A program made the translations under genes and the position numbers. A stretch of 32,736 nucleotides of DNA from Victivallaceae bacterium (GTDB taxonomy: Bacteria > Verrucomicrobiota > Lentisphaeria > Victivallales > Victivallaceae): assembly GCA_024405675.1 (NCBI GenBank), contig JAKSOH010000008.1:1-32736 (forward strand), written 5' to 3'. Below, one piece after another: positions 1 to 7,439 of this stretch. Position 1 is the first letter of the stretch, and the number at the start of each line of letters is the position of its first letter. The notes beneath the pieces are model-generated. The model was not told the DNA's origin, ran no database searches, and saw only the letters and a program-made list of their open reading frames with translations.

Positions 1-756
1 CGACATGAAGGCGCTGTCGGCGAATTCGAGACGTATCAAAGCCGGAGTCCAGAAGGTGAAGACAAACTCCCCTCCGCCCGCGAACAACATCGCCACGAAG
101 AAGAGATAGAATCTAGGGCACTTCAATACCGCCCTCGTCTTCTTCCTGACGTCGGAAGCGGAGGAAGCAGAGGTGTCGCGATACCTGTTGTCACATCTTG
201 ACAACCAGGCAATCGGGACAAGGCAGAACGCACCGCATCCGATGACGATGGCCCGCCATGAAACATTGCAGTAGAGCACAAGGCCGATGACAAGCGATGC
301 CAGCACGATTCCAAGCGACCAGAACCCATGCCCGAATATCACATATCTCGCCGGATCGTCATCTGAATGTACGTCCTGGATAAAAGGTGTGCCGAGCCCC
401 TCTATATGTCCTTCTCCGAAACCAGCCAACGCAAGGACCAGGAAGACGAACCAGTAGGTTTTGGAAAATGCGACGAGAGTGATTCCAACGCCCATCGCCA
501 GCACGGATGCGAGAATGGCATTCACCTTGCCGAACCGCGCGGCCGTGAATCCGCAGACGACCATGGAGAGCACCATCATCACGCCCCGGCTTATCTGTAG
601 TGCGCCGGACATTCCGCCGCCGCCACTCGACAACGGAAACCCAAGTTCATGCGACAATTCGTACAGGACGATTGGCACCGTCACGGACGAAGCGGAATAT
701 GCCATGTAGAACAAATATGCCGCCACATCGTAGCGGCCAAGGGAAAGCCGGCGCAT
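1..756 (-). CDS. MFS transporter, N-terminal part (cut by window edge)
   Basis: Reading the minus strand from the ATG at 756 gives an uninterrupted frame of 252 residues that runs off the left edge. It starts MRRLSLGRYDVAAYLFYMAY and contains several hydrophobic helices, a short basic loop after the second helix (AARFGKVNA), and a charged central loop (RDTSASSASDVRKKTRAVLK) before the seventh helix. This is the layout of a 12-helix major facilitator, with the second half of the protein missing. The substrate cannot be told from the sequence; sugar or other solute uptake or efflux are all possible. The start lies 5 bases after the hisB stop, so the two genes are probably cotranscribed. No strong Shine-Dalgarno is visible, which fits translational coupling. 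Only shadow frames of this gene exceed 60 codons from an ATG here, because the true frame is cut by the edge. Confidence 0.8.
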   Translation of the reverse strand, partial: MRRLSLGRYDVAAYLFYMAYSASSVTVPIVLYELSHELGFPLSSGGGGMSGALQISRGVMMVLSMVVCGFTAARFGKVNAILASVLAMGVGITLVAFSKTYWFVFLVLALAGFGEGHIEGLGTPFIQDVHSDDDPARYVIFGHGFWSLGIVLASLVIGLVLYCNVSWRAIVIGCGAFCLVPIAWLSRCDNRYRDTSASSASDVRKKTRAVLKCPRFYLFFVAMLFAGGGEFVFTFWTPALIRLEFADSAFMS

Positions 757-761
757 TTATA

Positions 762-1349
762 TCAGAGAGAACCCTTGGTGGAAAGCACTCCGCTTATCCG
801 GGGGTCTAACGAAGTCGCGATATCAAGCGCTTTGGCGAAGCCCTTGAATATTGCCTCGAAGAGGTGATGGTTTTCGCCCGCCGCCAGCTGCCTGATGTGC
901 ATGTTCAGTCCCGCCTTAGTACAAAGGGCCTGAACGAACTCGTGGAAAAGCGTAGCGTCGAATCCGGCGACCAGCTCCGCTGGTGGATTCACCTGATAAT
1001 AAAGTCCGGGGCGTCCGGAAAAATCCAACGCAACCATCACCAGTGTCTCGTCCATCGGCAGCAGGAACGACCCGTAGCGCCTTATACCGGCCTTGTCTCC
1101 GGCCGCCTTCAGCAGTGCCTCGCCAAGCACAATGCCGACATCCTCCAGCGTGTGGTGTGCATCGACATCAAGGTCTCCATGCGCAACCACCGCAAGATTG
1201 AAGAAACCATGCTTGGCGAACAATTCCAGCATGTGGTCGAGAAACCCAATTCCTGTACTAATATCTGATTCTCCGGTACCATCAAGTTCTATGGAGACGG
1301 TGATATCCGTCTCCCTTGTGTTTCGCGTCACTTCGCCGTATCTCAACAT
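762..1349 (-). CDS. hisB: Imidazoleglycerol-phosphate dehydratase
   Basis: 195 residues, the usual length for the monofunctional enzyme. It dehydrates imidazole glycerol phosphate to imidazole acetol phosphate in histidine synthesis, in the cytoplasm. Family signatures are plain: GIGFLDHMLELFAKHG near residue 35, DVDAHHTLEDVGIVLGEAL around 60-80, and ENHHLFEAIFKGFAKALD near 160; the paired histidines and glutamates bind the catalytic manganese ions. There is no N-terminal HAD phosphatase domain, so histidinol phosphatase must be encoded elsewhere. The start is ATG with AGAGG upstream, overlapping the stop region of the pseudopilin gene 10 bases before it. No other his gene is nearby, so hisB appears detached from a histidine operon. 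Confidence 0.96.
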   Translation of the reverse strand: MLRYGEVTRNTRETDITVSIELDGTGESDISTGIGFLDHMLELFAKHGFFNLAVVAHGDLDVDAHHTLEDVGIVLGEALLKAAGDKAGIRRYGSFLLPMDETLVMVALDFSGRPGLYYQVNPPAELVAGFDATLFHEFVQALCTKAGLNMHIRQLAAGENHHLFEAIFKGFAKALDIATSLDPRISGVLSTKGSL

Positions 1350-1359
1350 GGCAACACCT

Positions 1360-2193
1360 CTATTGATCTACATCTACTACAAAGAATGCTTCTTTATTGA
1401 CTGGCGTCGCCTCCTCGTCCGACATGGAAGGCACGTACATGCGATGCTTGCTTTCGCCACCTGTATTCCCGAACTCGTTATAACCGAGCGACTCGCAATG
1501 CCCGTCGAAAAAGAATACGTTGCTCTTCGCCAGATGCAGTCCGCATGGCCATCCCTTGTCCTTGCCTGCGCCACGACTCTTGTCGAATTCTCCGTTTGAA
1601 AAGCGTGGTGTCTCGTGGGACATGTAAATCGTGCTCTTGCCCTTGTTCTTGATCGATGCGCTACAGGCACCGAGAATCATCCTCGACTCTGACACGAAGG
1701 AGTTATCATATCGAAAGTACTTGCGGCCGCGTAGATCAAAACCGCAAACCTTGGTGTCGTCTCCGTATTTTAGCCAAGGCTGGATTTTGTTGGAATCGGT
1801 GTAGACCACGCCGAAGGCCTGATCCATCGCATAACCTGCATCGCTGTCGTTCTTGGCGTTCTCGATTTCGCTGTAGTCGCGTTCGTAGTAGAGCGCCGGA
1901 CAGCGCAACGCCTCCATGGACGATATCGTTCCTTCCAGATAGAGATAGCTGACCCAGTTCATCTCGCCTTCGAGTATCTTGCCTTTTCTTCCAGATTTAC
2001 CGGACACCAGGAATCCGGTTCTCATAATCTCCTCGGTCAAGAAACGCGCAGCTTGTTCCTGGCTACCGCGGCATTTTCCGTTGATTCCGGATGCCCTTGC
2101 CATATGGACCGCTGGAAAGAGCATGCCCAGCAATATCACGATTATGGCGCTGGTCACTAACAGTTCGACTAGCGTGAAGCGCTTCGTGTGCAT
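1360..2193 (-). CDS. Pseudopilin with H-X9-DG motif
   Basis: 277 residues from the ATG at 2193, chosen because AAGGAGGG lies 5 bases upstream; a longer frame to 2367 has no such site and puts extra residues before the pilin signal. The N-terminus MHTKRFTLVELLVTSAII is a type III (prepilin) signal with Glu at +5 followed by a hydrophobic helix to about residue 30. The C-terminal third has HLAKSNVFFFDG, an exact His-X9-Asp-Gly spacing, the hallmark of the 'prepilin-type processing-associated H-X9-DG' proteins abundant in Lentisphaerae and Planctomycetes. Such proteins are expected to be processed by prepilin peptidase and assembled at the inner membrane in a type II secretion/type IV pilus-like system; the individual role is unknown. 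It is divergent from a second pseudopilin gene and lies just upstream of hisB. The region looks more AT-rich than its neighbours. Confidence 0.88.
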   Translation of the reverse strand: MHTKRFTLVELLVTSAIIVILLGMLFPAVHMARASGINGKCRGSQEQAARFLTEEIMRTGFLVSGKSGRKGKILEGEMNWVSYLYLEGTISSMEALRCPALYYERDYSEIENAKNDSDAGYAMDQAFGVVYTDSNKIQPWLKYGDDTKVCGFDLRGRKYFRYDNSFVSESRMILGACSASIKNKGKSTIYMSHETPRFSNGEFDKSRGAGKDKGWPCGLHLAKSNVFFFDGHCESLGYNEFGNTGGESKHRMYVPSMSDEEATPVNKEAFFVVDVDQ

Positions 2194-2232
2194 ATCGCCC
2201 TCCTTGTTCGTTTCGCCAAATTTCATATTCGT

Positions 2233-2261
2233 ATGATATATTCTCACGGCAGTTTTTTCAA
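2233..2261 (-). promoter_or_regulatory. Putative sigma70-type promoter for H-X9-DG pseudopilin
   Basis: On the minus strand TTGAAA (2261-2256), a 17-base spacer and TATCAT (2238-2233) are seen. Transcription would start near 2226, leaving a leader of about 33 bases before the ATG at 2193. Judged by eye from consensus; no experimental support. Confidence 0.45.
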
Positions 2262-2280
2262 GCAAAACGGCTGTTATTTC

Positions 2281-2310
2281 TTGCGTGCGACCGCATGCGC
2301 GGTCTATATT
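2281..2310 (+). promoter_or_regulatory. Putative promoter for GspG-like pseudopilin operon
   Basis: TTGCGT (2281-2286), an 18-base spacer and TATATT (2305-2310) precede the ATG at 2347 by a leader of about 30 bases. It lies back to back with the minus-strand promoter at 2233-2261, so the two pseudopilin genes could share regulation. The -35 match is only moderate. Confidence 0.35.
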
Positions 2311-2346
2311 AGTGGCGTAATGGCGAAAACAAACCGGAGGTTGCCG

Positions 2347-3081
2347 ATGTTCTACGCGAAAAGACATGCATTCACGCTGGTGGAGATGCTGGTCGTGGTG
2401 GCGATTGTCATCCTATTGGCCGGCATACTAGCCCCTTCGATACACATGTCGCTACAAAAAGCGAAAGTCGCTAGGACCAGAAGCGACATGAATTCCATCC
2501 GCATGGCACTGATGTCGGCGAATGACACCTATGGAAACTACGTCAATTTCAATGGCTCCAATGCCACATTCAATCGTGCCTCGATAAGCGAGCACGGTAC
2601 TACCTACAAGTATGTGAGAATTGGGGAAACCAAGACTCTAGGAGGAAGCGCCAACACCGCGGAGGAAACCGCCTACACTGATTTCATGGCGGAGCTTAGT
2701 GATCCTACCAATTCCGCGCTCACGAAGCGCAACATCAACCAACGGTGCATCAGGTTTCTGAATTCCACAGAAGGATATTCGGCGGACAAGCCTTACACGT
2801 TGACGGAAAACGACGAGAACCTGTGGCGCGATCCATGGGGTATGCGCTACGTGATACTGATAAACACCGATGGGCAGGGGATGCTCGATGTGCATTGCAC
2901 CGACATCCAGACGAGCATGGCGCCGGATCACATAAAGATAGTACCAGGCGACGTGCAAGTGTATTCTTGCGGTCCGAACACAAATAACGAGTTCGGTTTT
3001 AACTTCAAATGCGATCCGGAGGCATCAAGCGACGCAAAAGCCCGCATGTGCGACGACATCGCAACCTGGCACACGCCATAG
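2347..3081 (+). CDS. GspG-like pseudopilin
   Basis: 244 residues from the ATG at 2347, preceded by CCGGAGG with a 6-base spacer. In-frame upstream ATGs, such as 2320, lack a ribosome site. The N-terminus MFYAKRHAFTLVEMLVVVAI is a prepilin signal with Glu at +5 and a hydrophobic segment to about residue 32. The C-terminal part has RDPWGMRYVILINTDG and VYSCGPNTNNEFG, resembling the DPWG...Y and S-x-G-x-(D/N) pieces of GspG major pseudopilins. It is expected at the inner membrane in a type II secretion or pilus-like fibre. It is the first gene of a plus-strand run with fmdB-like, rsmA and nadA. The residue before the presumed cleavage point is Ala, not the usual Gly. The secreted cargo is unknown. 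Confidence 0.85.
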   Translation: MFYAKRHAFTLVEMLVVVAIVILLAGILAPSIHMSLQKAKVARTRSDMNSIRMALMSANDTYGNYVNFNGSNATFNRASISEHGTTYKYVRIGETKTLGGSANTAEETAYTDFMAELSDPTNSALTKRNINQRCIRFLNSTEGYSADKPYTLTENDENLWRDPWGMRYVILINTDGQGMLDVHCTDIQTSMAPDHIKIVPGDVQVYSCGPNTNNEFGFNFKCDPEASSDAKARMCDDIATWHTP

Positions 3082-3087
3082 GTTAGT

Positions 3088-3318
3088 ATGCCGATATTCA
3101 GATACAAATGCAAGAGATGCGGCGCGCAATTCGAAGCGCTGGTATTCGGCAAAGAAAAGGCAACTTGTGAAAAATGCGGCGGTAGAAATCTTGAAAAGCT
3201 ACCGACCGGATTCTCAACTGTCTCTGCTAAAGTTCCATCCCAATGCGCCGGTTGTCTGGACGCCGGGGGCGACCGCGGATGCGGTTGTCATTGCGGATGC
3301 CATCACCATTCTAAATGA
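3088..3318 (+). CDS. FmdB-family zinc ribbon protein with Cys/His-rich tail
   Basis: 76 residues. The first 30, MPIFRYKCKRCGAQFE followed by CEKCGG, carry two CxxC pairs (Cys8, 11, 27, 30) in the arrangement of the FmdB putative regulatory zinc-ribbon family, and the MPIxxYxC opening is typical. Members are small proteins of uncertain role; the name comes from a regulator proposed at a formamidase locus. The C-terminus, CGCHCGCHHHSK, is very rich in Cys and His and could bind further metal. Six bases separate it from the pseudopilin stop, and its stop overlaps the rsmA start as ATGA, so it is cotranscribed and probably coupled to rsmA. The ribosome binding site is poor. Confidence 0.85.
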   Translation: MPIFRYKCKRCGAQFEALVFGKEKATCEKCGGRNLEKLPTGFSTVSAKVPSQCAGCLDAGGDRGCGCHCGCHHHSK

Positions 3319-4148
3319 ACAGACAGGACTTGCTGGCCGCCATGGCGGCCATCGGCATGCGGCCGGGACGCGGACTTGGTCAGAACTTTCTTCTTGACCA
3401 AAACCTTTTGGATTGCATTATACGAATGGCCGAGGTGTCGCAAGGCGAGCAAATACTCGAAGTCGGTCCCGGATTCGGCGCACTGACGGAAAAACTGCTT
3501 GCAGCCGGAGCCGAAGTCACGGCAATAGAATACGACAATCGCCTCGCCGCCTATCTGAGAACAAAATTCGCCGACACTTCGGCACTGCATGTTGTTGAAC
3601 AGGATGCGTGCAAGGTAGATTACGAAGCGCTGCTCTCCTTGGGACGATTCAAGGCGGTGGCAAATCTGCCATACTCAATAAGCTCGGTTTTCATTGCCAA
3701 ATTGCTGGAATGCGACCATGCGCCCCAAAGCATGCTCTTCATGCTCCAACGGGAAATGGGAGAGCGTCTTGCCGCGTCGCCTAGTACGAAATCATATGGC
3801 GCTCTTTCCGTTCGCTGCCAGCTGGAATATGACGTCAAGGTTGCCCGGATTGTTCCGCCGGAGGTGTTCCACCCGGCACCTGCCGTGGAGTCGGCTCTGG
3901 TTTCGTTCAAACGTCATGACAAATACAGATCTTTGAATCGCGATGCCGCCGGCAATCTGATCAAGCTGGTATTCGGACAGCGTCGCAAGCAGATGGGTAA
4001 AGTGCTGACGCGATCCGGGCTGGAAGAAAATCTGGTTAGGAAAGCACTGGAGACAGCCGGCGCTCAAATGGAAAGTCGTCCGGACGCCTTGAACGTGCGT
4101 CAGTTCGCCATATTGTGCAGCATCTTGGATGATCATGGGAGGAAATGA
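3315..4148 (+). CDS. rsmA: 16S rRNA (adenine1518-N6/adenine1519-N6)-dimethyltransferase
   Basis: 277 residues, normal for RsmA/KsgA. It dimethylates two adjacent adenines in the helix-45 loop of 16S rRNA late in 30S assembly, using S-adenosylmethionine. Visible signatures are RGLGQNFLLDQNLL near residue 17, the SAM-binding loop LEVGPGFGALTEKLL near 50, an acidic ribose-binding position in AIEYDNRLAAYL, and the catalytic NLPYSISS motif near 118. The C-terminal part (VFGQRRKQMGKVL onward) is the helical RNA-binding domain. The start overlaps the FmdB-like stop by 4 bases, and the stop overlaps the start of nadA. Confidence 0.96.
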   Translation: MNRQDLLAAMAAIGMRPGRGLGQNFLLDQNLLDCIIRMAEVSQGEQILEVGPGFGALTEKLLAAGAEVTAIEYDNRLAAYLRTKFADTSALHVVEQDACKVDYEALLSLGRFKAVANLPYSISSVFIAKLLECDHAPQSMLFMLQREMGERLAASPSTKSYGALSVRCQLEYDVKVARIVPPEVFHPAPAVESALVSFKRHDKYRSLNRDAAGNLIKLVFGQRRKQMGKVLTRSGLEENLVRKALETAGAQMESRPDALNVRQFAILCSILDDHGRK

Positions 4149-5050
4149 TGACGGAAATACAGAAAAGGGCGCTTGAGCTCAAACAAGAACGCGGTGCTAT
4201 CATATTGGCTCACAACTACGTTGACGAATCACTGCCGGGAATCGCCGACTTATGTGGCGACTCGCTGGAACTGAGCATGAAGGCATCCAAGACGAATGCA
4301 AAGGTGATTGTCGTCTGCGGCGTCAGGTTCATGGCCGAAACGGTCAAGCTGCTGTCGCCCGATGCAACGGTTCTGCTGCCATGTTCCGACGCAGGCTGTC
4401 CCATGGCTGACATGGCCGACGGGACGATGGTGGAAAAGGCTAGATCCGAACATCCAGACGCAATCGCCATGGCCTACGTCAACACGACGGCGGAAACCAA
4501 GGCGCATGTCGACATCTGCTGCACAAGCGGCAATGCGGAGCGGGTGGTCTCATCGATTCCATCTGACAAGAAGATAATTTTCCTGCCCGATGCAAACCTG
4601 GGGAGCAACGTTTCGCATAAGTTAGGGCGAAACGTGATTCCATGGAAGGGATGCTGCCCCATCCACGATAAGGTTACGGCCGAAATGATCGAAAACAACC
4701 GCAGGATGCACCCGGGCGCAGTGGTTATGGTCCATCCGGAATGCCGCCCCGAGACAGTGGCCGCCGCGGACGTGGCCCTGAGCACCGGAGCGATGCTGAA
4801 ATTCGTAAGGGAATCCAATGCGAAAGAATTTATCGTCGGTACGGAAAGCGGCATCATTCCGCGTCTGATCAGGGAGAATCCCGGCAAGACGTTCCACCCC
4901 CTCCTGCCGGAACTTGTCTGCGCGGATATGAAGAAAATCACCGTCGAGCAGGTTGTGGAGTCGCTCCGGAACGACACGGAAGCCATAGTCGTTCCGGATG
5001 ATGTCGCGTCGAAGGCCCTGGAATCGGTCAGGAGAATGCTCGCGCTTTGA
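4145..5050 (+). CDS. nadA: Quinolinate synthase
   Basis: 301 residues. NadA condenses iminoaspartate with dihydroxyacetone phosphate to quinolinate, the NAD precursor, using an oxygen-sensitive [4Fe-4S] cluster. Recognised by LAHNYVDESLPGIADLCGDS, CGVRFMAETVKLLSP, CSDAGCPMADM, MVHPECRPE and VGTESGIIPRL. The three presumed cluster ligands are Cys85 (in GCPMAD), Cys171 (in GCCPIH) and Cys259 (in ELVCADMKK), matching family spacing. Two ATG codons stand in tandem (4145, 4148); the second has better spacing from GGGAGG but both give almost the same protein. The gene overlaps rsmA, and its stop abuts the stop of convergent pfkA with no base between. The partners nadB and nadC are not in the window. 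Confidence 0.96.
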   Translation: MMTEIQKRALELKQERGAIILAHNYVDESLPGIADLCGDSLELSMKASKTNAKVIVVCGVRFMAETVKLLSPDATVLLPCSDAGCPMADMADGTMVEKARSEHPDAIAMAYVNTTAETKAHVDICCTSGNAERVVSSIPSDKKIIFLPDANLGSNVSHKLGRNVIPWKGCCPIHDKVTAEMIENNRRMHPGAVVMVHPECRPETVAAADVALSTGAMLKFVRESNAKEFIVGTESGIIPRLIRENPGKTFHPLLPELVCADMKKITVEQVVESLRNDTEAIVVPDDVASKALESVRRMLAL

Positions 5051-6334
5051 TCAGAAGCACGTGTGCGTCTTGACGCAGTTCCAGAGCGGACTGTCCAACC
5101 TTATCTTCTTCCTCTCGCTCGTAACGAGCTCAATCGGCACGTGCGTGAAAGCACCTCCCCAGTGCCCGACCATCATGTCGGTGCGTCCCGCCATGGCGGC
5201 GTGGACCGCGCTCGTTGCCAGCAATGCGCAGAAGACCGAATCCTCGCCGACGGCGCTCACGCTGCGTATCGCATATCCGGGATCAAAGTACTTCAGTGTG
5301 ACATCCATCTTCTCCCGTTTCATATAATCGAGTATTTCCGACTTGAGGAACAGCCCGATGTCGTCGTGTAGCACGTTGCCAGACGCGTCGCGTCTCTTGT
5401 CCTTGTTCCCGATGAGCTCCTGTCCCGCTCCCTCCGCCACGATGATGACGGCGTGATGACGCTTTTCCAGTCTCTCCTTGAGCGCGGGAAGCAGCGCATG
5501 CGGTCCGTCCTCCAGCGTGAACTTCTCCTCCGGAACCAGGCAGAAGTTGACATACGGGTTCGCCAGCGTCGCAACGGCCGCGATCCATCCGGAGTCGCGT
5601 CCCATCACCTTGATGAGGCCGATGCCGTTGTAGGCGCCCCTGGCCTCGCAGTGCGCCCCGCTGATAAACGATCCGGCGGCGAGTATGGCCGTGGCGAATC
5701 CGAAACTGCGGTCTATGTAGCTGAGGTCGTTGTCTATGGTCTTGGGAATCGCGATCACGCTGATTGACAGCTTGCGCTTCTTGATCTCCTTGACCAGTGC
5801 GTGTGCGCCGCGGGCGGTGCCGTCGCCGCCGATGCAGAAGAGCATGTTTATGCTCATGCGCACCAGCGTGTCCACCATGACCGCTGGATCCTCCGCCCCG
5901 CGCGACGATCCCAGAATGGTTCCGCCTACGGAATGGATGTCGTCCACAACCTCCTTGTTCAGGATAATAGGATCCAAATGGTTGGCCGGATTCAGCCCCT
6001 TGTAGCCGTACTTGATGCCGTATACGACCGGAACGTTGTAGTCGTCGATCAGCGTGAAGGTCAGGGCGCGGATTACCTCGTTGAGCCCGGGGCAAAGTCC
6101 TCCGGCGGTCAGTATCGCCGCCTTGCTCCAGGCCGGATCGTGAAATATCTTGCGGCGCACACCGGCCATTTCAAACGCCGGAGGAACTTCACCTCGCTTG
6201 ATTTCAGCGGCGACCCCGGAGGCGTCACGTTCGTAAAGGACGGTTGCTTTGTCGTCGACGAACGCCAGTCCGTCGATCGGTGACGGAATTGTCGCCTTGC
6301 CCAGTTTGCAAACTTCGAAATCCTTTGCCTTCAT
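5051..6334 (-). CDS. pfkA: 6-phosphofructokinase (plant/spirochaete-like group, predicted ATP-dependent)
   Basis: 427 residues from the ATG at 6334, preceded by AGGAGGAGAG; a GTG 24 bases upstream would add eight residues inside the prfB tail. It phosphorylates fructose 6-phosphate in glycolysis. Landmarks: GGLCPGLNEVIRALT, YGIKYGYKGL, GTILGSSRG, CIGGDGTARGAHALV, AIPKTIDNDLSYIDRSFGF, and GRDSGWIAAVATLANP. In this superfamily the Gly of GGDG favours ATP, while GGDD marks pyrophosphate users. The Lys of PKTIDND occurs in pyrophosphate enzymes and in the long plant-type ATP enzymes, so ATP is the better guess but not certain. The ATG lies one base after the prfB stop, so it is cotranscribed with prfB. 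It converges on nadA with no intergenic base. Confidence 0.9.
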   Translation of the reverse strand: MKAKDFEVCKLGKATIPSPIDGLAFVDDKATVLYERDASGVAAEIKRGEVPPAFEMAGVRRKIFHDPAWSKAAILTAGGLCPGLNEVIRALTFTLIDDYNVPVVYGIKYGYKGLNPANHLDPIILNKEVVDDIHSVGGTILGSSRGAEDPAVMVDTLVRMSINMLFCIGGDGTARGAHALVKEIKKRKLSISVIAIPKTIDNDLSYIDRSFGFATAILAAGSFISGAHCEARGAYNGIGLIKVMGRDSGWIAAVATLANPYVNFCLVPEEKFTLEDGPHALLPALKERLEKRHHAVIIVAEGAGQELIGNKDKRRDASGNVLHDDIGLFLKSEILDYMKREKMDVTLKYFDPGYAIRSVSAVGEDSVFCALLATSAVHAAMAGRTDMMVGHWGGAFTHVPIELVTSERKKIRLDSPLWNCVKTHTCF

Positions 6335-6335
6335 T

Positions 6336-7439
6336 TCAGTCTCTCCTCCTGTTTTCACTCCGAAGGTATCCCTCTATGAACATATCGATGTCGCCGTCCA
6401 GAACCCCGGCGGTATCGCTGGTCTCGACTTCCGTGCGTAGATCCTTCACCATCTGATATGGTTGCAACACATAGCTTCTAATTTGGCTTCCCCAGCCGTT
6501 GTCCAACTGCTCACCGCGCGCCGCCGCCTCCTCGGCGCGCTTCTTCTGCATGCGGTCCTCGTAAAGTCTCGCACGTAGCATCTTCATCGCAGTCGCCCGG
6601 TTCTTGTGCTGGGAGCGCTCTGCCTGGCAGCATACGACGATTCCGGTTGGCAAGTGGGTTATGCGCACCGCGCTGTCTGTCGTGTTTACATGCTGCCCGC
6701 CAGCTCCGCTAGACCTGTAGGTGTCGATACGCAACTGCGATTCGTCGATCTCGATCTCGACGTCGTCGTCGATTTCCGGAAACACCTCCACCGAGCAGAA
6801 GCTGGTGTGGCGCCGCGCATTGCTGTCGAACGGGGAAATGCGGACCAGGCGGTGCACACCGCTCTCGGACTTGAAATACCCGTAGCCGAATTCGCCACGG
6901 ACATTCATTGTGACACTCTTGATTCCGGCCTCCTCGCCCGGCTGCATGTCGATCATCTCGTCCTTCCAGCCGCGGCGTTCGAAGTAGCGACGATACATCC
7001 GGAGCACCATGGACACCCAGTCGCAACTTTCGGTCCCGCCGGCGCCGGCGTGAATGGAGAAATAGAAGTTGTTGCGGTCGAAACGTCCGGAAAGGAAACT
7101 GACCAGCTCCAACTTGTCGAGTTTCTTTCCTATCTGTTCGGTCTCACGATCGACCTCGCCCAAAAAATCCGGGTCCTCCGATGCCAAGTCGAGCATCGCC
7201 GGCAGCTCGCCAATGGCACGGTTCAGCGCATCGAACGGCTCTATCACGCCGCGCACGGAGGAAAGTTCCGCCACCGTTTCCTGCGCCGCATCCTTGTCAT
7301 CCCAGAAATCCGGAGCCGACATCTTCTTCTCCAGCTCCTGGAGGCGGATACGGCGGGTCGGGATATCGAGATATTTTTCCAGCTGTGCCGCGCGTTCGGC
7401 GAGATTTCCGTATGCCTGTTTGATTTCCTCTATGGTCAT
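6336..7439 (-). CDS. prfB: Peptide chain release factor 2, without programmed frameshift
   Basis: 367 residues from the ATG at 7439, which overlaps the upstream nifU-like stop as ATGA; the frame is open further upstream but only as a shadow. RF2 reads UGA and UAA stop codons. The stop-codon-reading tripeptide SPF is present in RISPFDSNARRHTSF, and the peptidyl-tRNA hydrolysis motif GGQ is in SSGAGGQHVNTTDSAVRI. The N-terminal helical domain begins MTIEEIKQAYGNLAERAAQL. Near codon 25, where many prfB genes have an in-frame TGA and +1 shift, this gene reads TAT CTC GAT straight through, so the classic autoregulation is absent. Downstream pfkA starts one base after the stop. Confidence 0.95.
   Translation of the reverse strand: MTIEEIKQAYGNLAERAAQLEKYLDIPTRRIRLQELEKKMSAPDFWDDKDAAQETVAELSSVRGVIEPFDALNRAIGELPAMLDLASEDPDFLGEVDRETEQIGKKLDKLELVSFLSGRFDRNNFYFSIHAGAGGTESCDWVSMVLRMYRRYFERRGWKDEMIDMQPGEEAGIKSVTMNVRGEFGYGYFKSESGVHRLVRISPFDSNARRHTSFCSVEVFPEIDDDVEIEIDESQLRIDTYRSSGAGGQHVNTTDSAVRITHLPTGIVVCCQAERSQHKNRATAMKMLRARLYEDRMQKKRAEEAAARGEQLDNGWGSQIRSYVLQPYQMVKDLRTEVETSDTAGVLDGDIDMFIEGYLRSENRRRD

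Noticed and set aside
123-329. 68-codon minus-strand frame at the left edge
   Set aside because: It is a different frame of the MFS gene, whose true frame reads continuously from 756 to the edge with membrane helices.
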